Shown here: in pieces, positions 24,757-32,764 of the stretch | Numbering within the stretch: position 1 is the first letter of the stretch | How the letters are laid out: every line of letters starts with the position of its first letter | Assembly (NCBI GenBank): GCA_037131165.1 | Contig: JBAXRO010000012.1 | Coordinates: 1-39,754, forward strand | Direction: 5' to 3' | Length of the DNA: 39,754 bases | Source of the DNA: WLNJ01 sp037131165 | GTDB taxonomy: Bacteria; Actinomycetota; Thermoleophilia; Solirubrobacterales; Solirubrobacteraceae | Translations under genes and position numbers: made by a program | Notes under the pieces: generated by a model | What the model was told of the DNA's origin: nothing | The model's database searches: none | The model's input: only the letters and a program-made list of their open reading frames with translations

Positions 24757-25902
24757 ATGGACCTGACCTTCTCACCCGAGGAGACGGAGTTCCGGGACGA
24801 GCTCCGCGCTTGGCTGCGTCAGAACCACCCGGGCGAGGAGCCCGCGGGCTCGGAGGACGAGCAGTTCGCCTGGCGCCGTGACTGGCAGCGCAAGCTCAAC
24901 GACGGGGGCTGGGCCGGGGTTCACTGGCCGTCCGAGTACGGCGGTCGCGGAGCGACCCTGACCCAGTCGGCGATCTTCTTCGAGGAGCTCGGCCGCGCGA
25001 GGACACCGCTCCCCGCGAACGCCCTCGGGCTGCTGCTGGGCGGGCCGACCCTGATGTTCTGGGGAAGCGACGAACAGAAGGACAGGTACCTGCAGCCGAT
25101 CCTCTCCGCCGAGGAGATCTGGTGCCAAGGCTTCAGCGAGCCGGAGGCCGGCTCCGACCTCGCAGCACTGAAGACCCGGGCCGTCCGCGACGGCGACGAA
25201 TGGGTCGTCGACGGCCAGAAGGTCTGGACGAGCGCTGCCCAGTGGTCGAAGTGGTGCATGCTCGTCGCCCGCACCGACGGAGACCAGCCCAAGCACAAGG
25301 GACTCACCTACTTCCTGATGGACATGGAGCAGGAGGGAGTCCAGGTCCGTCCGCTCAAGCAGATGACCGGGGGCGCGGAGTTCAACGAGATGTTCCTCGA
25401 GGGAGCGCGAATCCCCAACGAGAACGTGATCGGCGGCGAAGGCAACGGCTGGAAGGTCGCGATGACGACCCTGATGAACGAGCGCTCCGGCCTTGCGTTC
25501 TTCCTCCAGGTCCGCTCCCGCCAGCTGCTCGAATCGATCTTCCGGGTCGCCGAGGAGAACGGCAGGATCGACGATCCCGTCGTTGCCGACAAGCTCGCGT
25601 CGCTCCATGCCCGCAGCGAGGTCCTGCGGCTCACCTCCTACCGAGGCCTCACCCAGGTCGAGCGCTATGGCCAGCCCGGCCCCGAGAGTTCGCTGACGAA
25701 GCTGATGTGGTCGTCCCTCAACCAGGACCTGACCCAGTTCGCCGCCGACCTCGTTGGCCCCGAGGCCCTGCTCGACGGGACGGAATGGTCGTACGAGCTG
25801 ATGCGCGCCCGCGGGAACACGATCGAGGGCGGCACGAGCGAGATCCTCAGGAACATCGTGGCCGAGCGGGTGCTCGGCCTACCGCGACTGAAAGGGGCGT
25901 GA
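24757..25902 (+). CDS. Acyl-CoA dehydrogenase (subunit 1 of a probable heteromeric enzyme)
   Basis: 381 residues from ATG 24757 (MDLTFSPEETEFRDELRAWL); an extended frame back to 24436 lies antisense/alternative to the DsbA gene and is rejected. Acyl-CoA dehydrogenase fold: GWAGVHWPSEYGGRGATL, FSEPEAGSDLAALKTRA, VDGQKVWTSAAQWSKWCMLVARTD, and the C-terminal RGNTIEGGTSEILRNIVAERVLGLP. Uses FAD to introduce a 2,3-double bond into an acyl-CoA. The next gene is a second, shorter ACAD four bases away, an arrangement like the alpha2beta2 enzymes of actinobacterial steroid and lipid side-chain catabolism, so the pair probably forms one enzyme. Confidence 0.92.
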   Translation: MDLTFSPEETEFRDELRAWLRQNHPGEEPAGSEDEQFAWRRDWQRKLNDGGWAGVHWPSEYGGRGATLTQSAIFFEELGRARTPLPANALGLLLGGPTLMFWGSDEQKDRYLQPILSAEEIWCQGFSEPEAGSDLAALKTRAVRDGDEWVVDGQKVWTSAAQWSKWCMLVARTDGDQPKHKGLTYFLMDMEQEGVQVRPLKQMTGGAEFNEMFLEGARIPNENVIGGEGNGWKVAMTTLMNERSGLAFFLQVRSRQLLESIFRVAEENGRIDDPVVADKLASLHARSEVLRLTSYRGLTQVERYGQPGPESSLTKLMWSSLNQDLTQFAADLVGPEALLDGTEWSYELMRARGNTIEGGTSEILRNIVAERVLGLPRLKGA

Positions 25903-25906
25903 GGCG

Positions 25907-26929
25907 ATGAGGTTCGGTTTCGACGACGACCAGATGGAGATCCAGCGCACCGCCTCCGGCCTGTTGGAGGGCCGCTCGACGCTCGAGCGCGTCCGTGAGC
26001 ACGCTGAGTCGAGGACCGAGGATTCGAGCCTCTGGAAGGAGATGTGCGAACTCGGCTGGCCCGGCATCGCAGTCGCCGAGGAGAACGGGGGTCAGGGCCT
26101 GGGCGTCGTCGAGCTGACGATCCTGCTCGAGCAGGCCGGTCGCACTCTCGCATGCGTCCCGCTGATGCCGTCTGCCGCCGCCGCTCTCGCGATTCAGCAC
26201 GCAGGCTCGGCCGAGCAGCGTGAACGCTGGCTGCCTCTGCTCGCCAGTGGCGAGGTGACCGGGGCCGTCGGCATCGCCGAAGGTGGACGCTGTGAGATCG
26301 CTGCCGGTGCGCCCGGCTCGGCAGTTGCTGTCCTGTTCGACGAGGAGGGTGGAGCGAGGCTCGTGGATATGGCCGATGCGCTCGTAGAGACGGTCGACAC
26401 GATCGACCCCACCCGCCTTTACGGAAGCGTCGAGGGGCCCGGTTCCGACCTCCCGGGTGACGCGGAGGCCGCACTCGACCTGGCGAGGATCGCCCTGGCC
26501 GCTGAGCTGACCGGGGTCGCATCGCGAGCGACTGAGATCACAGTGGATTACGTCAAGGACCGCAAGCAGTTCGACACCCCGGTCGGCGCTTACCAGGCGA
26601 TCTCCCACAAGTGCGCGGAGATGTACCTCGGCGTCGAGAGCGCCCGCTCCACCGCCTACCACGCCGCATGGGCTGCCGATGCCTCACCGGAGGCGCTGGC
26701 GGAGGCCGCCGCCGTCGCCCACGTGACCGCGGTCGACCAGGCCCGCGAGGTCACCGCCTCGGCGATCCAGGCGCACGGCGGCATCGGCTTCACTTGGGAG
26801 GCCGACCCGCACTGGTTCTACAAGCGTGCGCAGCTCGGCGGCCAGCTGCTCGGTGGCACCAGCGGCTCGAAGGCAAGGCTCACCGGCCTCGTCTCCGACC
26901 GCCTCGAGGACGAGGCCGAGGACGACTGA
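25907..26929 (+). CDS. Acyl-CoA dehydrogenase (subunit 2 of the pair, shortened)
   Basis: 340 residues, ATG 25907, four bases after its partner. It keeps the N- and C-terminal helical domains (MCELGWPGIAVAEENGGQGLGVVELTILLEQAG; DYVKDRKQFDTPVGAYQAISHKCAEMYLGVESAR; AIQAHGGIGFTWEADPHWFYKRAQL). Its middle beta-domain is short, with only a partial SEPEAGSDL-like region (GAVGIAEGGRCEIAAG). That pattern matches the companion subunits of heteromeric ACADs, in which one subunit of each pair has lost catalytic residues and helps bind FAD. Which subunit is catalytic here is inferred. It converges with the CDF transporter. Confidence 0.88.
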   Translation: MRFGFDDDQMEIQRTASGLLEGRSTLERVREHAESRTEDSSLWKEMCELGWPGIAVAEENGGQGLGVVELTILLEQAGRTLACVPLMPSAAAALAIQHAGSAEQRERWLPLLASGEVTGAVGIAEGGRCEIAAGAPGSAVAVLFDEEGGARLVDMADALVETVDTIDPTRLYGSVEGPGSDLPGDAEAALDLARIALAAELTGVASRATEITVDYVKDRKQFDTPVGAYQAISHKCAEMYLGVESARSTAYHAAWAADASPEALAEAAAVAHVTAVDQAREVTASAIQAHGGIGFTWEADPHWFYKRAQLGGQLLGGTSGSKARLTGLVSDRLEDEAEDD

Positions 26930-26995
26930 CGTTCCAGGGTGCCGGGCTGATCGCGGCTCGGCCTTCCCGATCTAGCCGGGTAGTGAAGGCGGCCG

Positions 26996-28357
26996 TCAGG
27001 CCGGTTCGGTGTGGACGACTACCTCGTCGAGGCTCGGATCGAGCCTGCAGGCGGTCTCCTCGACCTTTGTCGCCAGCGAGTGAGCCTCGCTAAGGGTCGT
27101 CTTCGAATCGACAGCCACCGTGATCAGGGCCACGAGCCCCCGGCCGGTGCGGCGCAGCGCAAGCTCGCTCGGCTCGGAGCCGGTCACCTCGACGGCTGCC
27201 TGCTTGAGCGCCACCACGGTCGCGGGAAGCTGATCCGGAGCGACGGCTTCGCCGTCGAAGGTCTCGGCGAGCGGTTCGATGTGGGTGTGGATCGCAGTGA
27301 GCCCGGGGACGGCCTCGGCGATCGCCTGCTCGGCCCGATCGGCCGCGGCGTGGGCCTCGTCGATCGGCAGGTCGCGCGGCAGCTTGATGTGCAGCGAGAG
27401 CTCGAGCCCGTCGGCGATCTTCACCAGCTCGACGTTGTGGACCTCGCGCACCTCGGGCACTGTCAGCGCGGCAGCGCTCGCCCGCGCGCGGGCACTCGCA
27501 GTGCCATCGTTGGGCTCGACGTGGACGACGACGTCGCCTGCGCCGAGAGCTCCGGTGACGGCTTCCTCGACCTCGTCGGCGACCGCGTGCCCGCGGGCGA
27601 CTCCGGCATCGGGCTCGACCGCGACGACCACGTCGGCGAAGGTGCGTCCACCGGCGGCCCTGATCCTCAGCCTGCGGACCTCGACTCCCGGTCCGATCCG
27701 CTCGATCGCCTCGCGTGCCAGCTGCTCGGCGCCCGCGGGGGCGCTGTCCATCAGCACGGAGACGTTCTCGCGCATCAGCCGAGCCGCTGCGACGACGACG
27801 AGGCCGGCGACGATCAGAGCGGCGACCGAGTCCGCGTTCGGGACGCCGTTGGCGACGAGCAGCAGGCCGATGAATACGGCAATCGAGCCGGCGAAGTCGC
27901 CGGCGAAGTGCAGGGCGTTGGCCATCAGGGCGGCGCTGCGGTTCGCCTTTCCGACTCGGGCGCTCGTGACCGCCCGGGAGATGTCGACGACGATCACGAC
28001 GCCGAGCACGGCGAAGGTCCACCACGCGGCGTTCGGTTCGGCATGGCCGCTGCCGGTCAGGCGGGTGATTGCCTCGAGCGCGATCCAAGCGCTCGCGACG
28101 ACGAGGATCGCCCCTTCGGCGAGCGCTGCCAGGTGCTCGGCCTTGTTGTGGCCGAACGGGTGGGTGTCGTCGGCCGGCCGCTCGCCGACCCGTACGGCGA
28201 AGAACGTGAGGATCGCGGCGACAAGGTCGACCGACGAATGGGCCGCTTCGGCCAGCAGGCCGAGCGAGCCGGATGCAGCGCCCGCAATCGCCTTGATCGC
28301 CACCAGCGAGGCGGCAGCCAGGATCGAGAGAAGGGCGGTTCTTCTTACCGCGCTCAC
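26996..28357 (-). CDS. Cation diffusion facilitator (CDF) metal efflux protein with three C-terminal domains
   Basis: 453 residues, GTG start at 28357. Six membrane helices in the first ~205 residues with the two metal-site pairs H40-x3-D44 (AAHSSVDLV) and H150-x3-D154 (LHFAGDFAG), the His/Asp pattern of zinc-transporting CDF proteins, plus a DDTHPFGHNKAEHLA loop between helices 2 and 3. The remaining ~250 residues look like three consecutive ferredoxin-like CDF cytoplasmic domains, ending in HVEP (279-282), HIEP (359-362) and HTEP (449-452). The usual CDF has one. Exports Zn2+ or similar ions in exchange for protons; the extra domains probably bind metal or regulate dimerisation. Confidence 0.92.
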   Translation of the reverse strand: MSAVRRTALLSILAAASLVAIKAIAGAASGSLGLLAEAAHSSVDLVAAILTFFAVRVGERPADDTHPFGHNKAEHLAALAEGAILVVASAWIALEAITRLTGSGHAEPNAAWWTFAVLGVVIVVDISRAVTSARVGKANRSAALMANALHFAGDFAGSIAVFIGLLLVANGVPNADSVAALIVAGLVVVAAARLMRENVSVLMDSAPAGAEQLAREAIERIGPGVEVRRLRIRAAGGRTFADVVVAVEPDAGVARGHAVADEVEEAVTGALGAGDVVVHVEPNDGTASARARASAAALTVPEVREVHNVELVKIADGLELSLHIKLPRDLPIDEAHAAADRAEQAIAEAVPGLTAIHTHIEPLAETFDGEAVAPDQLPATVVALKQAAVEVTGSEPSELALRRTGRGLVALITVAVDSKTTLSEAHSLATKVEETACRLDPSLDEVVVHTEPA

Positions 28358-28404
28358 TCGCTCCAGCCTACGGTAAGGGCTGACCCTCTACGCTCGACGG
28401 TCGG

Positions 28405-29193
28405 ATGTCTGCCTCACTGCTGATCGCGATGCCCGAAGGGTCCGCCCGCGATGAACTGGCTGCCGCGGTGAGCTCCCGAGGGCCTGCGGTGGAGACCTGC
28501 GACCCCGGCGATCTCGAGCGGCTGACTTCTCTGTCGCGGGGGCGCGATGCGGTCGTGCACGTGGCGGGCGAGGACGCCTTCGAGGCCGCCGCCGGGCTCG
28601 GGCCCGGAGCCGCAGCCGCAGTCGCCGAGGTAGCGGCGGAAGCGGGAGCGCGGCTCGTGTTCTGCTCGAATGTCCTGATCTACGCGGATGGCGGCAGCGA
28701 CGAGTTGATGGCCAACGACCCGGAGCTCGACCCTGTAGAGGCGTTGAGGCCGCTGGCCGACGCGGAACTCGAGGTGTTCGGCTCGCGTGCCGAGGTGCTC
28801 GTGCTGAGGCTCGGGATCTTGCTTGCCCGCGGCTCCGTTGCGGCGGAGAGCCTGAGGGCGGAGGTCGAGGCGGGCAGGGGAGTGGACGGGACTGCGTTCG
28901 TGCCGATTCTCGACCGCAGCACGTTCGCCTCGGCGATCGCTTCGACGGCCGCGAGCTCGTTGCATGGCGGTTGGGACGTGGTCTCGTCATGCGCAGTCGG
29001 CGAGGAGCTGTTCCACTTGGCTGCCGGCGTGGTCGGCGCCCGTGAACCGGGCCTGCGGCCGGATGGCGAGATGGGCCCTGAGGCGGTCTGCAGGTGGCGC
29101 GTTTCGAGGCTTGTGACCGGGGTCGCCCTGCGCGAGGCTGGGGCGGTCGATGCAATGGATTGGCGTGAGACGACGAGGGAGGCACTTGGATGA
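28405..29193 (+). CDS. NAD(P)-binding epimerase/dehydratase-like protein, divergent
   Basis: 262 residues from ATG 28405. The order resembles extended SDR proteins: LLIAMPEGSARDELAAAVSSRG, RGRDAVVHVAGEDAFEAAA, a strand ARLVFCSNVLIYADG, RLGILLARG. However, the N-terminal glycine motif is not a proper GxxGxxG (it reads MPEGSARDEL) and no YxxxK was found, so the cofactor-binding ability is uncertain. The stop codon overlaps the start of the next small membrane protein (ATGA), so they are translationally coupled. Divergent from the CDF gene by ~47 bases. Confidence 0.7.
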   Translation: MSASLLIAMPEGSARDELAAAVSSRGPAVETCDPGDLERLTSLSRGRDAVVHVAGEDAFEAAAGLGPGAAAAVAEVAAEAGARLVFCSNVLIYADGGSDELMANDPELDPVEALRPLADAELEVFGSRAEVLVLRLGILLARGSVAAESLRAEVEAGRGVDGTAFVPILDRSTFASAIASTAASSLHGGWDVVSSCAVGEELFHLAAGVVGAREPGLRPDGEMGPEAVCRWRVSRLVTGVALREAGAVDAMDWRETTREALG

Positions 29194-29477
29194 CTGAATC
29201 GATGCTGAGGACCGAGGCTGCCGGCGGCGTTGCCCGGGCAGTGAGGTGGGGGGTGCCGACCGCGATGGTCGTGGTCGGCAGCTGCCTGATCGCCTTCATC
29301 GGCGGGACGGTGATGACCGGGATCGGGGTGGCGCTCGCTTCCGGCTCGGTCGTGGTCGTGTTCGCCGGCTGGTTCGGCCGGCTCGGGAGCGACGGCGAGC
29401 GGATCCGCGAGCGATCGGCCCGCGAGGCGTACATAAGGACCGGCCGCTGGCCCGATTCGGAGGATGGGCCTGAGTGA
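29190..29477 (+). CDS. Small two-helix membrane protein, unknown function
   Basis: 95 residues. ATG at 29190 overlaps the previous stop in ATGA. Two hydrophobic helices (about residues 22-43 and 45-63) with a short Gly-rich turn, then a charged cytoplasmic tail (ERIRERSAREAYIRTGRWPDSE). No family was recognised. The overlap ties it to the upstream epimerase-like gene. Confidence 0.72.
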   Translation: MTESMLRTEAAGGVARAVRWGVPTAMVVVGSCLIAFIGGTVMTGIGVALASGSVVVVFAGWFGRLGSDGERIRERSAREAYIRTGRWPDSEDGPE

Positions 29478-29568
29478 GCGGAAGGCGGGCGGACCGCGTC
29501 TCGATGCTTGCCGCTTCGGCACCGGAGGGTCCGTCATGTTGAGCCCGGGGCGCGGGTACGCTCGGGTC

Positions 29569-30498
29569 ATGGTCCCGATTGGCGCAGCTCTCTCGCTCTG
29601 CCTCGCAGTCGGTGCCTGCGGCTACGGCGACGCTCCGCCGAAGGTCGTCTCGGCCAGGCCCGCTGCGACAGCATCGGCTTCACTCGGACCGAGCGTCGCA
29701 AAGGTCGCAGCCGCGGGTGACATCGCCTGCTCGACCGCGGAGTCCAAGCCCGGGTGTCGTGCGGCCGACACGGCAGCGCTGGTCGGTCGCCTCAACCCGA
29801 GGCTCGTGCTCGCCCTCGGCGACCTCGTCTACAACGACGGGACTCTCACCGAGTTCACCGGCGGCTACCAGCCGACTTGGGGTGCGTTCAAGTCCAAGAC
29901 GTTCCCCGTTCCCGGCAATCACGAGTACAACACCGCCCGTGCCGCCGGCTACGAGGCGTGGTGGGGTCGGATCGCGACGCCGACAGGCACCACCTGGCAC
30001 TCCAAGCGGCTCGGCAACTGGCTGGTGATCGGCCTCGATTCCAACTGCGGCTCGGTCGGCGGTTGCGATGCCTCGTCGGCCCAGGGCAGGTGGCTCGCCT
30101 CTCAGCTCAAGGCGGCGCCAAAGTGCGTCGTCGCGACGTGGCATCACCCCCGCCGCTCCTCGGGGCCGCACGGCGACAACGCCTCGGTCCAGCCTCTGTG
30201 GAAGATGCTCGCTGACGCCAAGGCCGAGTTGGTCCTCGTCGGCCACGACCACTCCTACGAGCGCTTCTCGCCGCTGAACCCGGCTGCCAACCCCGCGAGT
30301 GTCGGGACCCGCGAGTTCGTCGTTGGCACCGGCGGCAAGCAGCCGTACCCGCTCGGCCCGGCGAAGCCCGGCAGTCAGGCCTCGGTGCAGGGGATGGCCG
30401 GGGTCCTCAGTCTCGACTTGCGCTCACGCGGCTACTCCTGGCGGTTCGTCACGACCGACGACAAGACCCGCGACAGCGGCACCGCTGCCTGCCGTTGA
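29569..30498 (+). CDS. Metallophosphoesterase lipoprotein (purple-acid-phosphatase-like)
   Basis: 309 residues from ATG 29569, chosen because it places lipobox AVGAC (Cys17) after a short signal peptide; starts at 29536 and 29464 are in frame. The calcineurin-like metal site is complete: D51 in AAGDIACS, GD85-x3-N89 in LALGDLVYND, GNHE (116-119), H192/H193 in ATWHHPRRS, and GHDH (225-228). The dinuclear site hydrolyses phosphomonoesters or diesters outside the cell, likely for phosphate scavenging. The C-terminal part has a conserved VGTGGKQPYPLG strand found in secreted actinobacterial members. Substrate not determined. Confidence 0.9.
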   Translation: MVPIGAALSLCLAVGACGYGDAPPKVVSARPAATASASLGPSVAKVAAAGDIACSTAESKPGCRAADTAALVGRLNPRLVLALGDLVYNDGTLTEFTGGYQPTWGAFKSKTFPVPGNHEYNTARAAGYEAWWGRIATPTGTTWHSKRLGNWLVIGLDSNCGSVGGCDASSAQGRWLASQLKAAPKCVVATWHHPRRSSGPHGDNASVQPLWKMLADAKAELVLVGHDHSYERFSPLNPAANPASVGTREFVVGTGGKQPYPLGPAKPGSQASVQGMAGVLSLDLRSRGYSWRFVTTDDKTRDSGTAACR

Positions 30499-30527
30499 GT
30501 GAGCGTTCGCCAAACCGCGCGCACTCT

Positions 30528-30543
30528 GTAGCACAACTGCTAC
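30528..30543. promoter_or_regulatory. Palindromic operator candidate of the vapBC pair
   Basis: GTAGCA-CAAC-TGCTAC: a perfect 6-bp inverted repeat with a 4-base spacer, ending nine bases before the antitoxin ATG. The position and symmetry are typical of sites bound by VapB/VapBC complexes for autorepression. Functional role inferred. Confidence 0.6.
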
Positions 30544-30552
30544 GTTTGAGTG

Positions 30553-30807
30553 ATGGAAGTGCCAGCAAGAGATCTCCGCAACAGGACGGCTGCGATCCTC
30601 GATGTCGTGCAGGCCGGCGAGACAGTCACGATCACGAGCAACAGGCGTCCAGTAGCCGAGCTCGTTCCGCTCTCGCGCGGGCACTGGGCCTCGGGCGCCG
30701 ATTGGGCGAAAGTGATCAACGATGCTCCCCTTGACCCGGGGATGGTCGACGTCCTCAGGCAATTGAGGTCGAGTGAGGTCCGGTCCCCTTGGGACGACGA
30801 GTCCTGA
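30553..30807 (+). CDS. vapB: VapB-type antitoxin (Phd/YefM family)
   Basis: 84 residues from ATG 30553 (a GTG lies one codon upstream). The N-terminus MEVPARDLRNRTAAILDVVQAGETVTITSNRRPVAELVPL is the Phd/YefM DNA-binding and dimerisation fold. The C-terminal region, acidic and flexible, would cover the VapC active site. The stop overlaps the start of the toxin gene, so both proteins are made together. Repression of its own promoter through the palindrome just upstream is likely. Confidence 0.92.
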   Translation: MEVPARDLRNRTAAILDVVQAGETVTITSNRRPVAELVPLSRGHWASGADWAKVINDAPLDPGMVDVLRQLRSSEVRSPWDDES

Positions 30808-31187
30808 TCGACACGTCGGTCTTCATCGCAGTCGAACGCGGTACTGACATCCCCCTCGAAGAGGTGGGGCAGGCGGCGGTGAGCGTGGTCACGATCGCCG
30901 AACTCGAGGTCGGTGTCTTGGCAGCAGTCGACGCTGACGTGCGAGCCAAGCGGCTTGGGACCTTGACCCGTGCGCTGTCACTCGCCACTCCTTTACCCGT
31001 CGACAGCGCGGTCGCGGCAGCCTTCTCGCGTCTGGCGGCGGCCCGGATCGCGGCCAGAGAACGCGTCGACGCGAACGACACATGGATCGCGGCCACGGCG
31101 ATCGTGCACGGTTCGGAGGTCTGGACGAGGGACCGTGACTTCGAGCGCTTCGAGGGCCTATCCGTTCGGGTGTTCGGTTCCATCTGA
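30789..31187 (+). CDS. vapC: VapC-type PIN-domain RNase toxin
   Basis: 132 residues, TTG start at 30789 inside the 3' end of the antitoxin gene (19-base overlap). The PIN acidic set is complete: D8 in LIDTSVF, E38 in TIAELEVG, D97 in DANDTWIAATA, and D115/D117 in WTRDRDFERF. VapC toxins cut tRNA or rRNA in a Mg2+-dependent manner when free of VapB. The target here is unknown. The active site is intact, so the pair is probably functional. Confidence 0.92.
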   Translation: MGRRVLIDTSVFIAVERGTDIPLEEVGQAAVSVVTIAELEVGVLAAVDADVRAKRLGTLTRALSLATPLPVDSAVAAAFSRLAAARIAARERVDANDTWIAATAIVHGSEVWTRDRDFERFEGLSVRVFGSI

Positions 31188-31254
31188 TCGCCGCGCAGCC
31201 GCCCGTCCCGTCCTGTCGACACCGGCCCGGCGTGAACCTGTCACTCTGGCGGTG

Positions 31255-32163
31255 ATGAAGCGTCGAGTGCCAGATCAGGTCCGCGAGCAGGGCTCCGAGC
31301 TGAAGGCAGCCGGCGCGGCAGTCGGCGCCGAGATCAAGGCTGCCGGGGCTGACCTGAAGGCAGCCGGTGCCGCCGCCGGAGCGGAGATCAAGGCCGTCGG
31401 CGCAGCCGCCGGTGCGGACATGAAGGCTGCCCGCGAGGAGATCCTCGCCGCAGGAGCGGCAGCCGGAGCGGAGATCAAGGCCGCAGGCGCCGAAATCAAG
31501 GCCGCGGGAGCTGAGGTCGCAGCGAAGGTCAAGCCCAAGCTGCGTGGCTGCGTGCACCAGTACGCGTTCTTCGTCGCGGTCGCCTTGGGGATCGCGCTGT
31601 GCTTCTTCGCGAGCGGCACGAAGGCGAAGGTCGCCGCTGTGATCTACGCGGTTTCGCTGGCGGGCCTCTTGGGTACGAGCGCCCTTTACCACCGGGTGAC
31701 CTGGTCGGTGCCGGCGAGGATGAGAATGCGCAGGCTCGATCACTCGATGATCTTCGTGATGATCGCCGGCACTGTCACGCCGATCGCCCTGCTCGCCGTG
31801 GGCGGGACGTTTGGGATCGTTCTGCTGTCGGTCGTGTGGGGAGTGGCGATCGCGGGGATCGTGATGAAGGTCGCCTGGATCGGCGCACCGAAGTGGCTGT
31901 CGTCGCTGATCTACGTGATTGTCGGCTGCATCGGAGTCGTGGCGGTCGGCGAGCTGGCCGGCACCGTGGGGCTCGTCGCGGTTGGCGGCTTGGCCCTTGG
32001 CGGCGCGCTGTTCGTCGCGGGTGCGGCGATCTACGCGCTCGAGCGCCCGAACCCCTTCCCGAACGTCTTCGGCTACCACGAGGTCTTCCACGTCCTCGTT
32101 GTGGTGGCTGCAGCGATCCACTTCGCAGTGATCGCCGGCTGGGTCGTTCCGCTCAGCGCCTGA
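31255..32163 (+). CDS. Hemolysin III/TrhA (PAQR-like) membrane protein with Ala-rich helical repeat extension
   Basis: 302 residues from ATG 31255; the frame back to 30970 overlaps vapC and is not used. The C-terminal ~205 residues are the seven-helix hemolysin III family: LGTSALYHRVTW, RRLDHSMIFVMIAGTVTPIALL, and NVFGYHEVFHVLVVVAAAIHF with the conserved metal-site His. The first ~95 residues are extraordinary: repeated units of the type E/D-I/L/M-K-A-A-G-A(AAGA), with 7- and 11-residue spacing, forming a long Ala/Gly-rich amphipathic helix like LEA proteins. TrhA members are linked to membrane-energetics homeostasis; the role of the extension is unknown. Confidence 0.85.
   Translation: MKRRVPDQVREQGSELKAAGAAVGAEIKAAGADLKAAGAAAGAEIKAVGAAAGADMKAAREEILAAGAAAGAEIKAAGAEIKAAGAEVAAKVKPKLRGCVHQYAFFVAVALGIALCFFASGTKAKVAAVIYAVSLAGLLGTSALYHRVTWSVPARMRMRRLDHSMIFVMIAGTVTPIALLAVGGTFGIVLLSVVWGVAIAGIVMKVAWIGAPKWLSSLIYVIVGCIGVVAVGELAGTVGLVAVGGLALGGALFVAGAAIYALERPNPFPNVFGYHEVFHVLVVVAAAIHFAVIAGWVVPLSA
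31297..31535 (+). repeat. In-gene tandem repeat coding for KAAGAAAGAEI-like units
   Basis: About eight degenerate copies of a 21- or 33-base unit, coding for units such as ELKAAGAAVGA, EIKAAGA, DLKAAGAAAGA and EIKAVGAAAGA. The repeats lie in the N-terminal extension of the TrhA protein and could expand or contract by slippage. Confidence 0.75.
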
Positions 32164-32194
32164 TCCACGCCCGGCGCGGTACCCTTCCCGTCCT

Positions 32195-32267
<73 letters not shown>

Positions 32268-32764
32268 TCAGCGTTTGCCCAGTGTTGGCGGGCGATTCGA
32301 GCGTTCCGTCCTTGGACATCCGATCCCTCCCGAGGACGCTCTGGGACACCGAATGTTCGCTAATTGTTCGTTATGCGGTTGTGCCTCTTCTGGCCCTACA
32401 GGCGTTGCGCTCGCGGGGAGGGCAGGTGGATCGTTCCATTGGGACTCCTACTCGCGGGTGCCCATTGGGACTCCGTTAGGTCCTCGGCAACGGTGAGCGT
32501 CGCCTGGTCGAGCAGCTGTCCGCTCGTACTCGGACCCGGGGTTCTACGGCTGTTCCTCGAAGTTGATGGGCACCTCATGTGACTAGTTTTCGTCAGCGAG
32601 CGCATCGAGCCCACTTGAACACGTCGTCCAACTTTAGATTGAGCGGAGATCTTGAAGAGGGCCAATCAGCCGACAATCCGGCCCCTACGTGCTGAGCTAG
32701 GCACGGCTTCGACACCGAGAGAGGTCCATAGGCCGCTTCTCGCTCAAGGTGTCTCGGCACAGCG
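32268..32764. other. Gene-free stretch between tRNA-Thr and the helicase 3' end
   Basis: About 500 bases with no convincing coding frame on either strand: open frames are short, lack family-like patterns and overlap the tRNA or each other. GC looks lower than upstream. A 13-base direct repeat CCATTGGGACTCC occurs at 32436-32448 and 32462-32474 (26-base period). Nothing resembling the tRNA 3' end was found duplicated here. Confidence 0.6.

Noticed and set aside
27011..28423. 470-codon plus-strand open frame
   Set aside because: Antisense of the CDF gene; low-complexity D/G/R composition.
30889..32121. 410-codon minus-strand open frame
   Set aside because: Antisense of vapC and trhA-like genes; low-complexity composition from repeats on the other strand.
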